Below, in pieces: positions 7,744-15,944 of a stretch of 64,000 nt of DNA (the stretch's first letter is position 1; the number at the start of each line of letters is the position of its first letter). A program made the translations under genes and the position numbers. Below the pieces are notes generated by a model that was not told the DNA's origin, did no database searches, and saw only the letters and a program-made list of their open reading frames with translations. Origin of the DNA: Bacteroidales bacterium UBA5197 (GTDB taxonomy: Bacteria > Bacteroidota > Bacteroidia > Bacteroidales > Lentimicrobiaceae); contig DHVX01000061.1 of NCBI GenBank assembly GCA_002412885.1, forward strand, positions 245,564-309,563. The letters run 5' to 3'.

Positions 7744-8886
7744 ATGTCGTTTTCCTCCCTGGGCTTGTCCCCGTCATTGCTCGAAGCCTTGCTGAAACTT
7801 GAATACACCGAGCCATATCCCATTCAGCTTGAGGCCATTCCCGCCATTTTACAGCGAAAAGATGTGCTTGGAATTGCACCCACCGGTTCAGGGAAAACAG
7901 CTGGTTATGTGCTGCCCATACTGATGAATCTGAAAGGGAGCAAACCACTGAAAAACAGACATGTTAATGTATTGGTATTGGTGCCCACACGCGAACTGGC
8001 GATGCAGGTAAGCGATGTTTTTAAAGTGTTCAGCGATTCCGTTTCCGGAAATATCAAAACCCTGGCCGTTTATGGCGGCGTTTCAACAAATGTGCAGATG
8101 ATGTCACTGCAAGGCGTTAACATACTGATTGCTACGCCCGGAAGATTGCTCGATCTGGTTGAATCAAATGCCGTGCATCTCGAATCCATAGAAACCCTGG
8201 TGCTTGACGAAGCCGATAAAATGCTGAATCTTGGGTTTCAGGAAGAAATGAAACAAATATTTGACCTTCTGCCAAAAAAGCGTCAGAATTTGCTCTTCTC
8301 TGCCACCTTGAGTGATGATGTCAACAGCATCAATCAAATTTTACTTCGCAACCCGCTGGTCATAAAAATTGAAGCCGAAGAAGCCAATATTGACCTGATT
8401 GATCAGGTGGGATATTTTGTTTCGGATGAAAGAAAAGGTCCTTTGCTCCGATATCTTATCAAGGAAAACGACATGAAACAGGTGCTTGTTTTTACATCAT
8501 CGGTTTTTTCTGCAAACATAGTCACCGGAAAGCTGTGGAAAAATGGCATTGATGCAATGGCCATTCACAGCAAAGTAAGTCAGAAAGGCAGAACCGAAGC
8601 TTTGGCAAAATTTAAAGCCGGAAAGCTTCAGGTGTTGGTTGCCACAGACCTTATATCCCGTGGAATTGACATAAAGTTCCTGCCTTATGTAATCAATTAT
8701 GAATTGCCCCGCTCACCCAAAGATTACATTCACCGCATTGGCCGCACTGGCCGCGCTGAATCACCCGGACAAGCTATTTCCTTTGTTTCGCCTGAAGATC
8801 AACATCACTTCAGGGTTATTCAGAAAAAAATGGGCAAATGGGTAACCATGATCGATAGCGAAAATATCGATTTCAGGGGGTATTGA
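7744..8886 (+). CDS. DEAD-box ATP-dependent RNA helicase
   Basis: 380 residues with the full set of superfamily 2 helicase motifs: Q-motif region near residues 22-28, motif I APTGSGKT (about 45-52), Ia PTRELA, Ib TPGRLLD, motif II DEAD (155-158), motif III SAT (186-188), IV LVFTSS, V ATDLISRGIDI and VI HRIGRTGRA near the C-terminus. It lacks the long basic tail of RhlE or DeaD paralogues, so it is a core-only helicase of RNA or ribosome remodelling type; the exact subfamily cannot be set. The last 25 bases (8862-8886, coding NIDFRGY-stop) are repeated exactly at 11635-11659, inside the accessory region that follows. Confidence 0.94.
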   Translation: MSFSSLGLSPSLLEALLKLEYTEPYPIQLEAIPAILQRKDVLGIAPTGSGKTAGYVLPILMNLKGSKPLKNRHVNVLVLVPTRELAMQVSDVFKVFSDSVSGNIKTLAVYGGVSTNVQMMSLQGVNILIATPGRLLDLVESNAVHLESIETLVLDEADKMLNLGFQEEMKQIFDLLPKKRQNLLFSATLSDDVNSINQILLRNPLVIKIEAEEANIDLIDQVGYFVSDERKGPLLRYLIKENDMKQVLVFTSSVFSANIVTGKLWKNGIDAMAIHSKVSQKGRTEALAKFKAGKLQVLVATDLISRGIDIKFLPYVINYELPRSPKDYIHRIGRTGRAESPGQAISFVSPEDQHHFRVIQKKMGKWVTMIDSENIDFRGY

Positions 8887-8981
8887 TTCAACACTGACCT
8901 CTTCATTTTGTGTATTTCTCAAAATTGGGTGATATTTTCATATAAATAAACCAGAAATTCTAACTCAATATCGGATGTTTT

Positions 8982-9040
8982 GGATATTTTACCCCATGCA
9001 CCGGTAAAAATATCGGATATTTTACCCCATGCACCGGTAA
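8982..9040. repeat. 26-bp direct repeat upstream of the DUF4143-type ATPase
   Basis: Identical copies of GGATATTTTACCCCATGC followed by ACCGGTAA lie at 8982-9007 and 9015-9040, 33 bp apart. Each contains the inverted arms TTACC and GGTAA. They end 16 bp before a TATTTTTG box (9057-9064), so the second copy covers the likely -33 region: an operator-like arrangement. Confidence 0.7.
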
Positions 9041-9056
9041 TATTATCTTTATTTAG

Positions 9057-9064
9057 TATTTTTG
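9057..9064 (+). promoter_or_regulatory. Putative -7 box of the ATPase gene
   Basis: TATTTTTG fits TAnnTTTG and lies 18 bp before the ATG at 9082. Transcription from here would exclude the more upstream ATG at 8980, which supports the shorter protein. Confidence 0.45.
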
Positions 9065-9081
9065 TAAAAAAGAAGGGTTTT

Positions 9082-10293
9082 ATGGTACATCGCAAATTAT
9101 ATTTCAGACTTTTGACTCACCTTGATAAAAAGGAGTTCAGCATTATTACCGGAGCGAGGCAAACCGGCAAATCCACTTTATTGAGGCAGCTCGAAATGAA
9201 TTGTAAAGAGCAGGAAATACCGGCCATTTTTATTAATCTTGAAAACAAACTTCTGGTTGCAGACCTGAATCAAAGTCCGCTTAACCTGCTTAGGTATTTA
9301 CCCGAAACCGAAAAAAGAATAGTTGTTTTAATTGATGAAGTTCAATATCTGGAGGATCCTTCCAACTTCCTGAAATTACTTTACGACGAATATGCCGGAA
9401 AAATTAAGATTGTTGCAACCGGCAGCAGTGCTTTTTATATTGATACACGCTTTCGCGATTCTCTTGCCGGCAGGAAACGATTGTTTCACTTGCATACCTG
9501 CAGTTTTGATGAGTATCTGGCCATTGCAGGTGAGGAAGTGTTGCTGGAGGAATTTAAAGTCATCGGCAGTCAACCCGGATATAAAAGCCTGAAAATAGAT
9601 TTGCTACGTATGGAATGGGAAAAATACATGATTTACGGAGGTTATCCTGCCGTAGCTGCCGAAAAGGATGCCAATGAAAAAGTAGCCTTGCTTAAGGAAA
9701 TCAGGGACTCATTTATAAAACGGGATGTTATAGAATCTGGTGTACAAAACGAAATGGCCTTTTACAAGCTTTTCAGGTTACTGGCAGCTCAAACCGGTAA
9801 TCTGGTCAATGTAAACGAATTGGCAGCCACCTTGCAAATAAAAAATGAAACTGTGGTTAGTTATCTCAACATCATGCAAAAGTGCTTCCACATAGCCCTG
9901 ATTCGCCCTTATTTCAAGAACTTACGTAAAGAGCTGACCAAAATGCAGAAGGATTATATTCCTGACAGCGGTCTGCGTAATTGCCTGCTGAATAATTTTC
10001 AATACATTACAGAACGGGCTGACCGGGGTGAGCTATGGGAGAATGTTGTATTCAGACTTATTGTTGAAAATAACGAAGTGGACGAAATTCATTTTTGGCG
10101 TACTTCTGCCGGCAACGAAGTGGACTTTGTTCTCCCTGCTCATCAAATTCCACTGGCTGTTGAGGCCAAGCTTAATGCATCACTTATCAGCAAATCGAAG
10201 TACAAACTTTTTACAGAAACTTACCCAGGTCTACCTTTAAAGTTTTTAGTCCTGAATCCTGTGGATGAGAATTTTTTTCGCAATTTACCATAA
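9082..10293 (+). CDS. ATP-binding protein, AAA_14/DUF4143 type
   Basis: 403 residues from the chosen ATG at 9082. Walker A is GARQTGKST (residues 24-32), Walker B VVLIDE (about 81-86), sensor-like VATGSSAFY (about 111-119), then a helical region and a C-terminal domain with HFWRTSAGNEVDFVL, the usual DUF4143 nuclease-like E-VDFV block. These ATPases are widespread, often strain-specific, and their function is unsettled. The open frame runs 34 codons further upstream, but those codons come from a 26-bp direct repeat and precede a good -7 box, so I take MVHRKLYF as the start. It sits in an accessory stretch after the helicase gene. No toxin or partner gene is adjacent on the same strand. Confidence 0.88.
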   Translation: MVHRKLYFRLLTHLDKKEFSIITGARQTGKSTLLRQLEMNCKEQEIPAIFINLENKLLVADLNQSPLNLLRYLPETEKRIVVLIDEVQYLEDPSNFLKLLYDEYAGKIKIVATGSSAFYIDTRFRDSLAGRKRLFHLHTCSFDEYLAIAGEEVLLEEFKVIGSQPGYKSLKIDLLRMEWEKYMIYGGYPAVAAEKDANEKVALLKEIRDSFIKRDVIESGVQNEMAFYKLFRLLAAQTGNLVNVNELAATLQIKNETVVSYLNIMQKCFHIALIRPYFKNLRKELTKMQKDYIPDSGLRNCLLNNFQYITERADRGELWENVVFRLIVENNEVDEIHFWRTSAGNEVDFVLPAHQIPLAVEAKLNASLISKSKYKLFTETYPGLPLKFLVLNPVDENFFRNLP

Positions 10294-10490
10294 GGGGCTC
10301 AAAGAGCTCCATTTCATCCGGTAAATGGGCATGCCACATTATTGTAACCAAAAGTTGTATTTCAGTGAATTGCAAATTAAATGGTATTTAAATGGGAATA
10401 GCAAATTCCGATTAGCCGGACTTTTGTCAGTCTATGCTAATCATAAAGGCTGGCAGTAAGGATTTAGGCGGCAATGTAGGCAGCAGAAGA

Positions 10491-10865
10491 TTATAAACTT
10501 ACTAAGTAAAATGACAATAGGCAATAAAATAGAACCCAAAATCCTTTTAAACGTTCTAATTTTAATGTGTCTTTATTAAAGCGAACCTCTAAAATGTCTA
10601 CCGGAGCAAATTTTATATAACGCAAATAATTTAAACTTATTAAAAGTGCATAACAAGAAAGGTAAATGAGCGTGGCTTGTTTTGCATTTAACTCTTCTTT
10701 GGGCTTTATTAACGATAATATTGTAATTATGTTAATATTCTGAACCAAGCTCAGGCACATAATTCCACCAAATATTTTTACATCTTTATCCTTGTATCCC
10801 AATATACTCTCATAAAGGCGTACAATCCGTAAAAATATATAGTCAAAGAAGTGTAAGAGTATCAT
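10491..10865 (-). CDS. Small membrane protein, unknown
   Basis: 124 residues with three or four hydrophobic stretches (about residues 2-17, 30-52, 66-80 and 106-124) and short charged loops. It ends in the hydrophobic YCLLSFYLVSL. I do not recognise it. The AT-rich composition matches the neighbouring orphan genes and differs from the flanking housekeeping genes, which suggests acquisition. Small orphan membrane proteins of this kind are sometimes immunity proteins, but no toxin partner is visible, so no function is assigned. Confidence 0.5.
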   Translation of the reverse strand: MILLHFFDYIFLRIVRLYESILGYKDKDVKIFGGIMCLSLVQNINIITILSLIKPKEELNAKQATLIYLSCYALLISLNYLRYIKFAPVDILEVRFNKDTLKLERLKGFWVLFYCLLSFYLVSL

Positions 10866-10997
10866 ATAGCGACTGTTTAATGCTTTAATAATAATTAGTG
10901 CCTGAATGCATGTAAAAGTATTTAAAAATACGGTCTGTGGTATTGGGGTGTTTAAAAACAGGCATCTTGCAACGCAACTTTTTATTAAAAAAACCTT

Positions 10998-11270
10998 TTA
11001 AAAAATTTGTATCAAAAATTGATAAAGCAGTGGTTCAAAATATAAAGCTAATAACGCAATCAGCATTGATAGACCACAAATGTTAAGAGCAAGCAATCTT
11101 CTTTTTTTAAAAAAAAATGAGATCAAAATTGTCAGAACCCCGGCAATACTAAAAAATCTGTTGGGAATATCAGGTTCATACTTTTGATCAATCATATATA
11201 CCATGAAAGCAACAACAAAAATATAAATAAATGTGAATACTACTATTAGCTTATTTTCTTTTGCATTCAT
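10998..11270 (-). CDS. Small three-helix membrane protein, unknown
   Basis: 90 residues: a Lys-rich start, then hydrophobic stretches at about residues 8-26, 39-55 and 59-78, with a KKRR patch between the second and third that would face the cytoplasm. No family recognised. Same strand as the 124-residue gene downstream, 132 bp away, in AT-rich DNA. Confidence 0.5.
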   Translation of the reverse strand: MNAKENKLIVVFTFIYIFVVAFMVYMIDQKYEPDIPNRFFSIAGVLTILISFFFKKRRLLALNICGLSMLIALLALYFEPLLYQFLIQIF

Positions 11271-11599
11271 TCTTTTTCTGATTTAAACATGACTTTGAAA
11301 TAGCATGAATTAAAATGTAATTAAATGGTAAAGAGAACCATTGGGTCGATAAAACTCAAAACTTTGAGAGTAATAAACACCGCCTGCATTAAATCCGTGT
11401 GTTTATTATTGTGATTCAAAAGTATTGAATTTATATTTATCATTCTTGCAACTAATAAAGATTGGCAAAAAATATAATAGGAAAATTGGGTTAAACTACA
11501 TGTGAGTTAGACTTTATAACCATTCATCAAGTAAGTATTGTATTTCTTGCTCCAAATTTTTCTTCCGCTTAAAAACCACCAATACCCTTTCAGGCTTTT
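11271..11599. other. AT-rich intergenic stretch, no gene seen
   Basis: 329 bp without a supportable open frame on either strand. It runs up to the composite repeat at 11600-11659. Confidence 0.5.
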
Positions 11600-11659
11600 C
11601 TCACCTACACCCACCCATTATCCTTCATCTCTGGAAATATCGATTTCAGGGGGTATTGA
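11600..11659. repeat. Composite of duplicated ppx and helicase 3' ends
   Basis: 11600-11631 matches 12970-13001 (the last codons and stop of ppx plus 5 bp) at 31 of 32 positions. After 3 bp, 11635-11659 matches 8862-8886 (the last codons and stop of the DEAD-box gene) exactly over 25 bases. The two gene ends that border the whole accessory region are thus joined in its middle, in the order ppx-end then helicase-end. Both fragments keep the strand of the parent gene's sequence. Confidence 0.9.
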
Positions 11660-11711
11660 GAATAATGAAGACGGAAATTGAGATTGGGTTGCATAGTAAT
11701 GAACAGTTATT

Positions 11712-12098
11712 TTATTCATAGTTAAGATAAAAACGTCTTGTATTGTTTTCTCTTTTAACTATAACGAGAGAATCTCCTGGCTTCTTGAAAATCGAGTCAC
11801 CTATTTCAAGATAATTAAAGATTCCGGTTCGATCAAGATTCATCAGTAAAGTTAAAGTATCATCTTCACTCTGGATTTTGCATGTCTTATACTCATGGTT
11901 CTGATAATCAATGAATTTATCGACAAGAAGTCCTTTTATTGACAACAACAAGTCTTGCTGAAACTTATTACTTCTTACTGTTGATGGGTCTTCGTAATTA
12001 TAAACAAAAAATGCAACAACAAATATCATTGATAAAGCAACATACCATTTTGGCCATTTAATAATTTTCATGATTTCAAGTTTAATTTCCGAATACAT
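11712..12098 (-). CDS. Single-pass membrane-anchored hypothetical protein
   Basis: 128 residues from the first Met (12098), or 119 from MKIIKWPKWY (12071), which I consider equally likely. A hydrophobic segment (YVALSMIFVVAFFVY) follows the basic start, so the rest, about 95 residues, is probably periplasmic. The C-terminal part YLEIGDSIFKKPGDSLVIVKR resembles a short beta-rich motif found in many unnamed Bacteroidota envelope proteins. No function assigned. Lies in the second half of the accessory stretch. Confidence 0.55.
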   Translation of the reverse strand: MYSEIKLEIMKIIKWPKWYVALSMIFVVAFFVYNYEDPSTVRSNKFQQDLLLSIKGLLVDKFIDYQNHEYKTCKIQSEDDTLTLLMNLDRTGIFNYLEIGDSIFKKPGDSLVIVKRENNTRRFYLNYE

Positions 12099-12135
12099 CC
12101 TTAGTTGTTATTTATAAATATTGTGCGAATTACAA

Positions 12136-12813
12136 TCACAATTTTAGAATGTTTATTGTATTCTCATCTATCTGTCCATTTTCTATAGCATTAATTATTA
12201 TTACAAAGAAACTATTCCTGCCCTTGTAGAATATTAATTCAGCAGGTATAGTTGTTATGTTCGAATAGGTTAATAATATTTGATAATCATTGTTGGCATC
12301 AACTATTCCCACTTTATCAAATTTTCCATAGTATGATTTGTATTGATTATGTCTTAGTTCTCTGTATACTTTACTACCGTGTCCTAAATTAAAACCAATT
12401 ATGCCATTATAAAACGAGGGACATAATCTGGATTCGATAGTTATTTCAGGGTCATTTTCGATTGAGCCAGTTGCCTCAGGAGATATGATTACTCTTTCAA
12501 TATTAAGATCCCAATTATACTTAATGTTCTTAAGATCTATTAAATTGTTTTCTGGAAGTTCCCAAATAATAATCCGGAAATCCTTTTTGTAATTGTATGC
12601 ATAAATGGCTTCATTCTCATTTCCAACAGAATAGAATTTATCCACGTCTTTTACAATACTATCCTGAAACAACCAATGATATCTATTATCTGATCCATAA
12701 TATGGAGTATACTGACATGGGATGGTCGCGATGTATTGAAATACAATTCTCCCTACCAAAATTAATACAATAGCAAAAATGCCTGCAACTACAAACTTGT
12801 TCGCTTTGCTCAT
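12136..12813 (-). CDS. Membrane-anchored hypothetical protein
   Basis: 225 residues with one N-terminal hydrophobic helix (about residues 7-29, FVVAGIFAIVLILVGRIVF) and a long soluble part rich in aromatic and acidic residues. No recognised domain or catalytic motif. Upstream by 37 bp of the 128-residue anchored protein on the same strand, so the pair may be one unit. Composition is AT-rich like the rest of the accessory stretch. Confidence 0.55.
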   Translation of the reverse strand: MSKANKFVVAGIFAIVLILVGRIVFQYIATIPCQYTPYYGSDNRYHWLFQDSIVKDVDKFYSVGNENEAIYAYNYKKDFRIIIWELPENNLIDLKNIKYNWDLNIERVIISPEATGSIENDPEITIESRLCPSFYNGIIGFNLGHGSKVYRELRHNQYKSYYGKFDKVGIVDANNDYQILLTYSNITTIPAELIFYKGRNSFFVIIINAIENGQIDENTINILKL

Positions 12814-12974
12814 CTCTGATCCCTTTATTTATAATCCAATAGATGAAAGTGCTACAACAGAACCAATTATTACGAAAAGTTTCACTCTGAGTAGAAAAAA
12901 ATAATTTTCAATTATCCACTTATTTCTGTGTTTCAATTTGATAACGCTCACTTGTAATATTGTGAATAGCTCAC

Positions 12975-13865
12975 CTACACCAACCCATTATCCTTCATCT
13001 CCTTATACTTAAGCAACACCAGTCCATCGGCAAGTCCTAACCTTGGAGCAACCACTGTTCCTATGCCTGTCCATTTCAGTATTCTTACAAAAATGCGGGC
13101 AGCAGGAACAATTACATCGGCACGGTCGGGTCGGAGCCCCAATTGTTCAATGCGCGAAATAAGGGGCATATTGTTGAGTTGCTTGTAAGCGAGCACCAAT
13201 TGGTCAAATGTGATCATATTGCTGGATGGTTGACCATACATTTTGGTAATCTTATTGATGTTTCCTCCCGAACCAATGCAATTCATTCTTCCGAAATCTG
13301 CCTTGAATTGCTGCAACCAATCTTTCATCTTGTGCCATTCCGATTCCTCAACCTTATTGGCCAGCAAACGAATGGTTCCGATCCGGAATGAGGCTGATGT
13401 AATGAACCGCTCTCCGTCAAGAAGCGATAGCTCTGTTGAACCTCCTCCAACATCAACATACAAGGTTTTACTATAATTATTATCGACAAAAATGCCACTT
13501 AATGAGCTGATAATATTGGCTTCTTCTATTCCATCAATCATTCCGATTTCAAGCCCGGTTTCTGTTTTGACCAGATCAAGTACTTCCTGATTGTTACTGG
13601 CTTCGCGCATGGCTGAAGTGGCGGCAACCTTGTATCCAAGTGGCTTATAAACATCGATCAGCAGTTTAAAAGCACGCATGGTTTTTACAAGATCTTCGGT
13701 GCGCTGGGCTGAAAGAAAACCATCAGTAAATACATCAAACCCCAGTCGTAACGGAATCCTGATCAGTGAGGCCTTTTCAAGTATGGGCCCGTTTTTGGTT
13801 TCATACACATTCGCAAACAAAAGTCTGACAGCATTAGAACCTATATCTATACTTGCAAAAAGCAT
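12975..13865 (-). CDS. ppx: Ppx/GppA family exopolyphosphatase / guanosine pentaphosphatase
   Basis: 296 residues of the ASKHA phosphatase fold. Phosphate 1 motif: FASIDIGSNAVRLLFA at the N-terminus; phosphate 2: YVDVGGGSTELSLL; a third Gly-rich block, CIGSGGNINKI, follows. The family hydrolyses polyphosphate or pppGpp; the short, single-module form without the C-terminal HD-like domain makes the exact substrate uncertain. It starts 13 bp after lpxH. Its last 27 coding bases and stop are duplicated at 11600-11631, which marks the right border of the accessory region. Confidence 0.9.
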   Translation of the reverse strand: MLFASIDIGSNAVRLLFANVYETKNGPILEKASLIRIPLRLGFDVFTDGFLSAQRTEDLVKTMRAFKLLIDVYKPLGYKVAATSAMREASNNQEVLDLVKTETGLEIGMIDGIEEANIISSLSGIFVDNNYSKTLYVDVGGGSTELSLLDGERFITSASFRIGTIRLLANKVEESEWHKMKDWLQQFKADFGRMNCIGSGGNINKITKMYGQPSSNMITFDQLVLAYKQLNNMPLISRIEQLGLRPDRADVIVPAARIFVRILKWTGIGTVVAPRLGLADGLVLLKYKEMKDNGLV

Positions 13866-13878
13866 TTTGTAGTGTGAT

Positions 13879-14667
13879 TTATCCCTGAGGCAAACGTTCA
13901 GGTTTTCCGTTTTTGAATGTGAATAGATTTAAACTGCCGCCATCAAACACGGCATAAGAAAAATTACCGATCCAGTCGCCGAGGTTCACAAAATGAGAAC
14001 CACCGTTGAGCGGAATAATGGCAGGAATGTGCCGGTGCCCGAATATAAAATAATCGATATGCCTGTTCTGCTTCAGATATTCGTTGGCAAATGAAAAGAG
14101 CCTTTCTTTGGAAAGATCAATCTGACCATTTTCGGCAATATCTTTATGATCTCTGGCAACATTTGCATACCTGCTTTTGCGGGAAAAGTATAATGCCAGC
14201 CGGGTTCCTATGTCGGGATGAAGCCACTTAAACAACCATTGATTGGGCTTAAACTCAAAAACCTTTTTCAGAAACTTGTATCCGTTATCGCCGGGGCCAA
14301 GTCCATCGCCATGCGCAAGAAAAAAGAGTTTGCCATTCCATTCCCTGACAACAGCTTCGCGCTGAAGGCTGATTCCAAGCTCCTTACTGAAATAATCGAA
14401 AGCCCATATGTCGTGGTTTCCCCTGAAAAGGTAAACTGGAATCCCCTGATCGGTGATTTCTGCAAGCTTGCCGAAAAGACGGGTAAATCCCTTTGGCACA
14501 ACGGTGTGATACTCAAACCAGAAATCAAACACATCGCCCATCAGAAAGATTTCATCAGCATCCTGCCTGACAAGTTCCAGCCATTTTACAAGCAAACGTT
14601 CACGAATCAAGCTTGATTCATGATCAGGTATTCCCAAATGAAAATCAGAAGCAAAATATATCTTCAA
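13879..14667 (-). CDS. lpxH: UDP-2,3-diacylglucosamine diphosphatase
   Basis: Calcineurin-like metallophosphatase that cleaves UDP-2,3-diacylglucosamine to lipid X in lipid A synthesis, at the inner membrane. All metal-ligand motifs are visible: ASDFHLG (D-x-H), GDVFDFWFEY, RGNHDIWAFDY, AHGDGLGPGD and FGHRHIP. 262 residues is typical for the Bacteroidota form. lpxK, a later enzyme of the pathway, lies 3 kb upstream in the same minus-strand run, and ppx follows after 13 bp. Confidence 0.93.
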   Translation of the reverse strand: MKIYFASDFHLGIPDHESSLIRERLLVKWLELVRQDADEIFLMGDVFDFWFEYHTVVPKGFTRLFGKLAEITDQGIPVYLFRGNHDIWAFDYFSKELGISLQREAVVREWNGKLFFLAHGDGLGPGDNGYKFLKKVFEFKPNQWLFKWLHPDIGTRLALYFSRKSRYANVARDHKDIAENGQIDLSKERLFSFANEYLKQNRHIDYFIFGHRHIPAIIPLNGGSHFVNLGDWIGNFSYAVFDGGSLNLFTFKNGKPERLPQG

Positions 14668-14721
14668 TGTGGTAATTTTTTTCAGGTCAAACGTACAAAA
14701 AATAAGCGACTTCGTCGGGGT

Positions 14722-15909
14722 TCATTTCGCGTCAGCTTTTGCAAGATTCTCTTCAAGCCATATCGACAATGCTTTGTCTGACAGAAACCGCTCTATAATC
14801 TTGCCTTGCCCATCAATCATCACAAAGGCAGGAAATCCTGAAATCTGATATTCAGAAAGTAACGGAGATTTCATGCCAAGCGTATCATTCACATTATTCC
14901 ACCAGAGTTTGTCCAGATTTACTGCATTTGTGAAACGATCCATAAACGGATCAAATGAAACTGCAAAAACGGTAAACCCATATCTCTTATACTTTTCATA
15001 CAATTCTTTAAGACTGGCATTGCTTTTCCGGCTCAAGGCATCGGTAGGTGTCCAGAAGTAAATAAGTGTAATTTTTCCGGTCTTATCATGAAGTTTCAGC
15101 ACCTTACCCGATGTTCCCGGCAGGCTGATTTCAGGTGCAAGTGATCCGGGTGAAAGGCTGAGCATGGCTTCGCGCTTTGCATCAACCCGTTTTCGCAACT
15201 GATTTGCCCTGGAATGAAAAAACGCAGCGTGCTTATTTTTCTGGTGATAAAGCTGTAAAAGAGAGTCAACCCTGAAGAAATGGTTGTAATCGGTTGTTTC
15301 ATCGAATAAAATTCCACGACCAGGCATGGCATTAATTACCAGAACATTACTCAGCAAAGAAGGATTGGAATCAATAAAGTCCAGTGCCTGCTTCCTGAGA
15401 TCAAGCTTTATGCTTTCAAATGCAGAATCAGTTTTAACTCTGATTTTTGCAAAATCAGGCGTATGACGCGCATTAAGCATTGCCCGCGATAATGAATCCA
15501 TAATTGCTTCTGCGGAGGCAACACCGGATGAAAACTGAGCATAAATCTCAGATTCACGTCCTCCACGAATGGCAGCTTTCAGTGCGGGGTTGAATGCAAA
15601 TTCAATAGAATCACCCGGAAATGCAGGAAAGATAGCTGAAACAGTGTTTCCTTTTTTAAAGAAATAAAATCCTTCAACTTCCGCATCAATGCGTAACCTG
15701 AAATTACCATTGGCATCAGGTTTTACCGAATCTATTGGAAAAGATGAAGCTGTATCAACCGAAAACAACACCAGATTGCCCGATTCGTGCTTCGCAATAT
15801 TTCCGGTTAACAAAATGGAGTCTGAATAATCTTTGCTATTGCAGGATTCCATAATGAGAAGGGAGGCAATTGAAATTGCCAGAAGAAAGTGTTTTTGAAA
15901 AAACATCAC
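14722..15909 (-). CDS. DUF4369 and thioredoxin-fold lipoprotein lacking the CXXC active site
   Basis: 395 residues. N-terminal lipoprotein-like signal ending at Cys23 (IMESC, a loose lipobox). Residues about 30-120 fit the DUF4369 domain common in Bacteroidota thiol-disulfide proteins. Residues about 255-390 form a TlpA/AhpC-TSA-like thioredoxin fold: LAPEISLPGTSGKVLKL, then LIYFWTPTDALSRK at 282-295, where relatives read W-x-x-W-C-x-x-C-R-K. Both catalytic cysteines are absent, and Cys23 is the only Cys in the protein; the cis-Pro loop (GFPAFVMID, Pro360) is kept. It cannot do thiol exchange, so a binding or scaffolding role in the envelope is likely. Lies between the nucleoside phosphorylase and lpxH genes. 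Confidence 0.85.
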   Translation of the reverse strand: MMFFQKHFLLAISIASLLIMESCNSKDYSDSILLTGNIAKHESGNLVLFSVDTASSFPIDSVKPDANGNFRLRIDAEVEGFYFFKKGNTVSAIFPAFPGDSIEFAFNPALKAAIRGGRESEIYAQFSSGVASAEAIMDSLSRAMLNARHTPDFAKIRVKTDSAFESIKLDLRKQALDFIDSNPSLLSNVLVINAMPGRGILFDETTDYNHFFRVDSLLQLYHQKNKHAAFFHSRANQLRKRVDAKREAMLSLSPGSLAPEISLPGTSGKVLKLHDKTGKITLIYFWTPTDALSRKSNASLKELYEKYKRYGFTVFAVSFDPFMDRFTNAVNLDKLWWNNVNDTLGMKSPLLSEYQISGFPAFVMIDGQGKIIERFLSDKALSIWLEENLAKADAK

Positions 15910-15944
15910 ACAGTATCAGGTTAACCGGAATATTGCCGGCTGAA

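Noticed and set aside
8887..12969. Defence island
   Set aside because: Only one ATPase of uncertain function and four orphan membrane proteins; no nuclease, methylase, reverse transcriptase or other defence hallmark.
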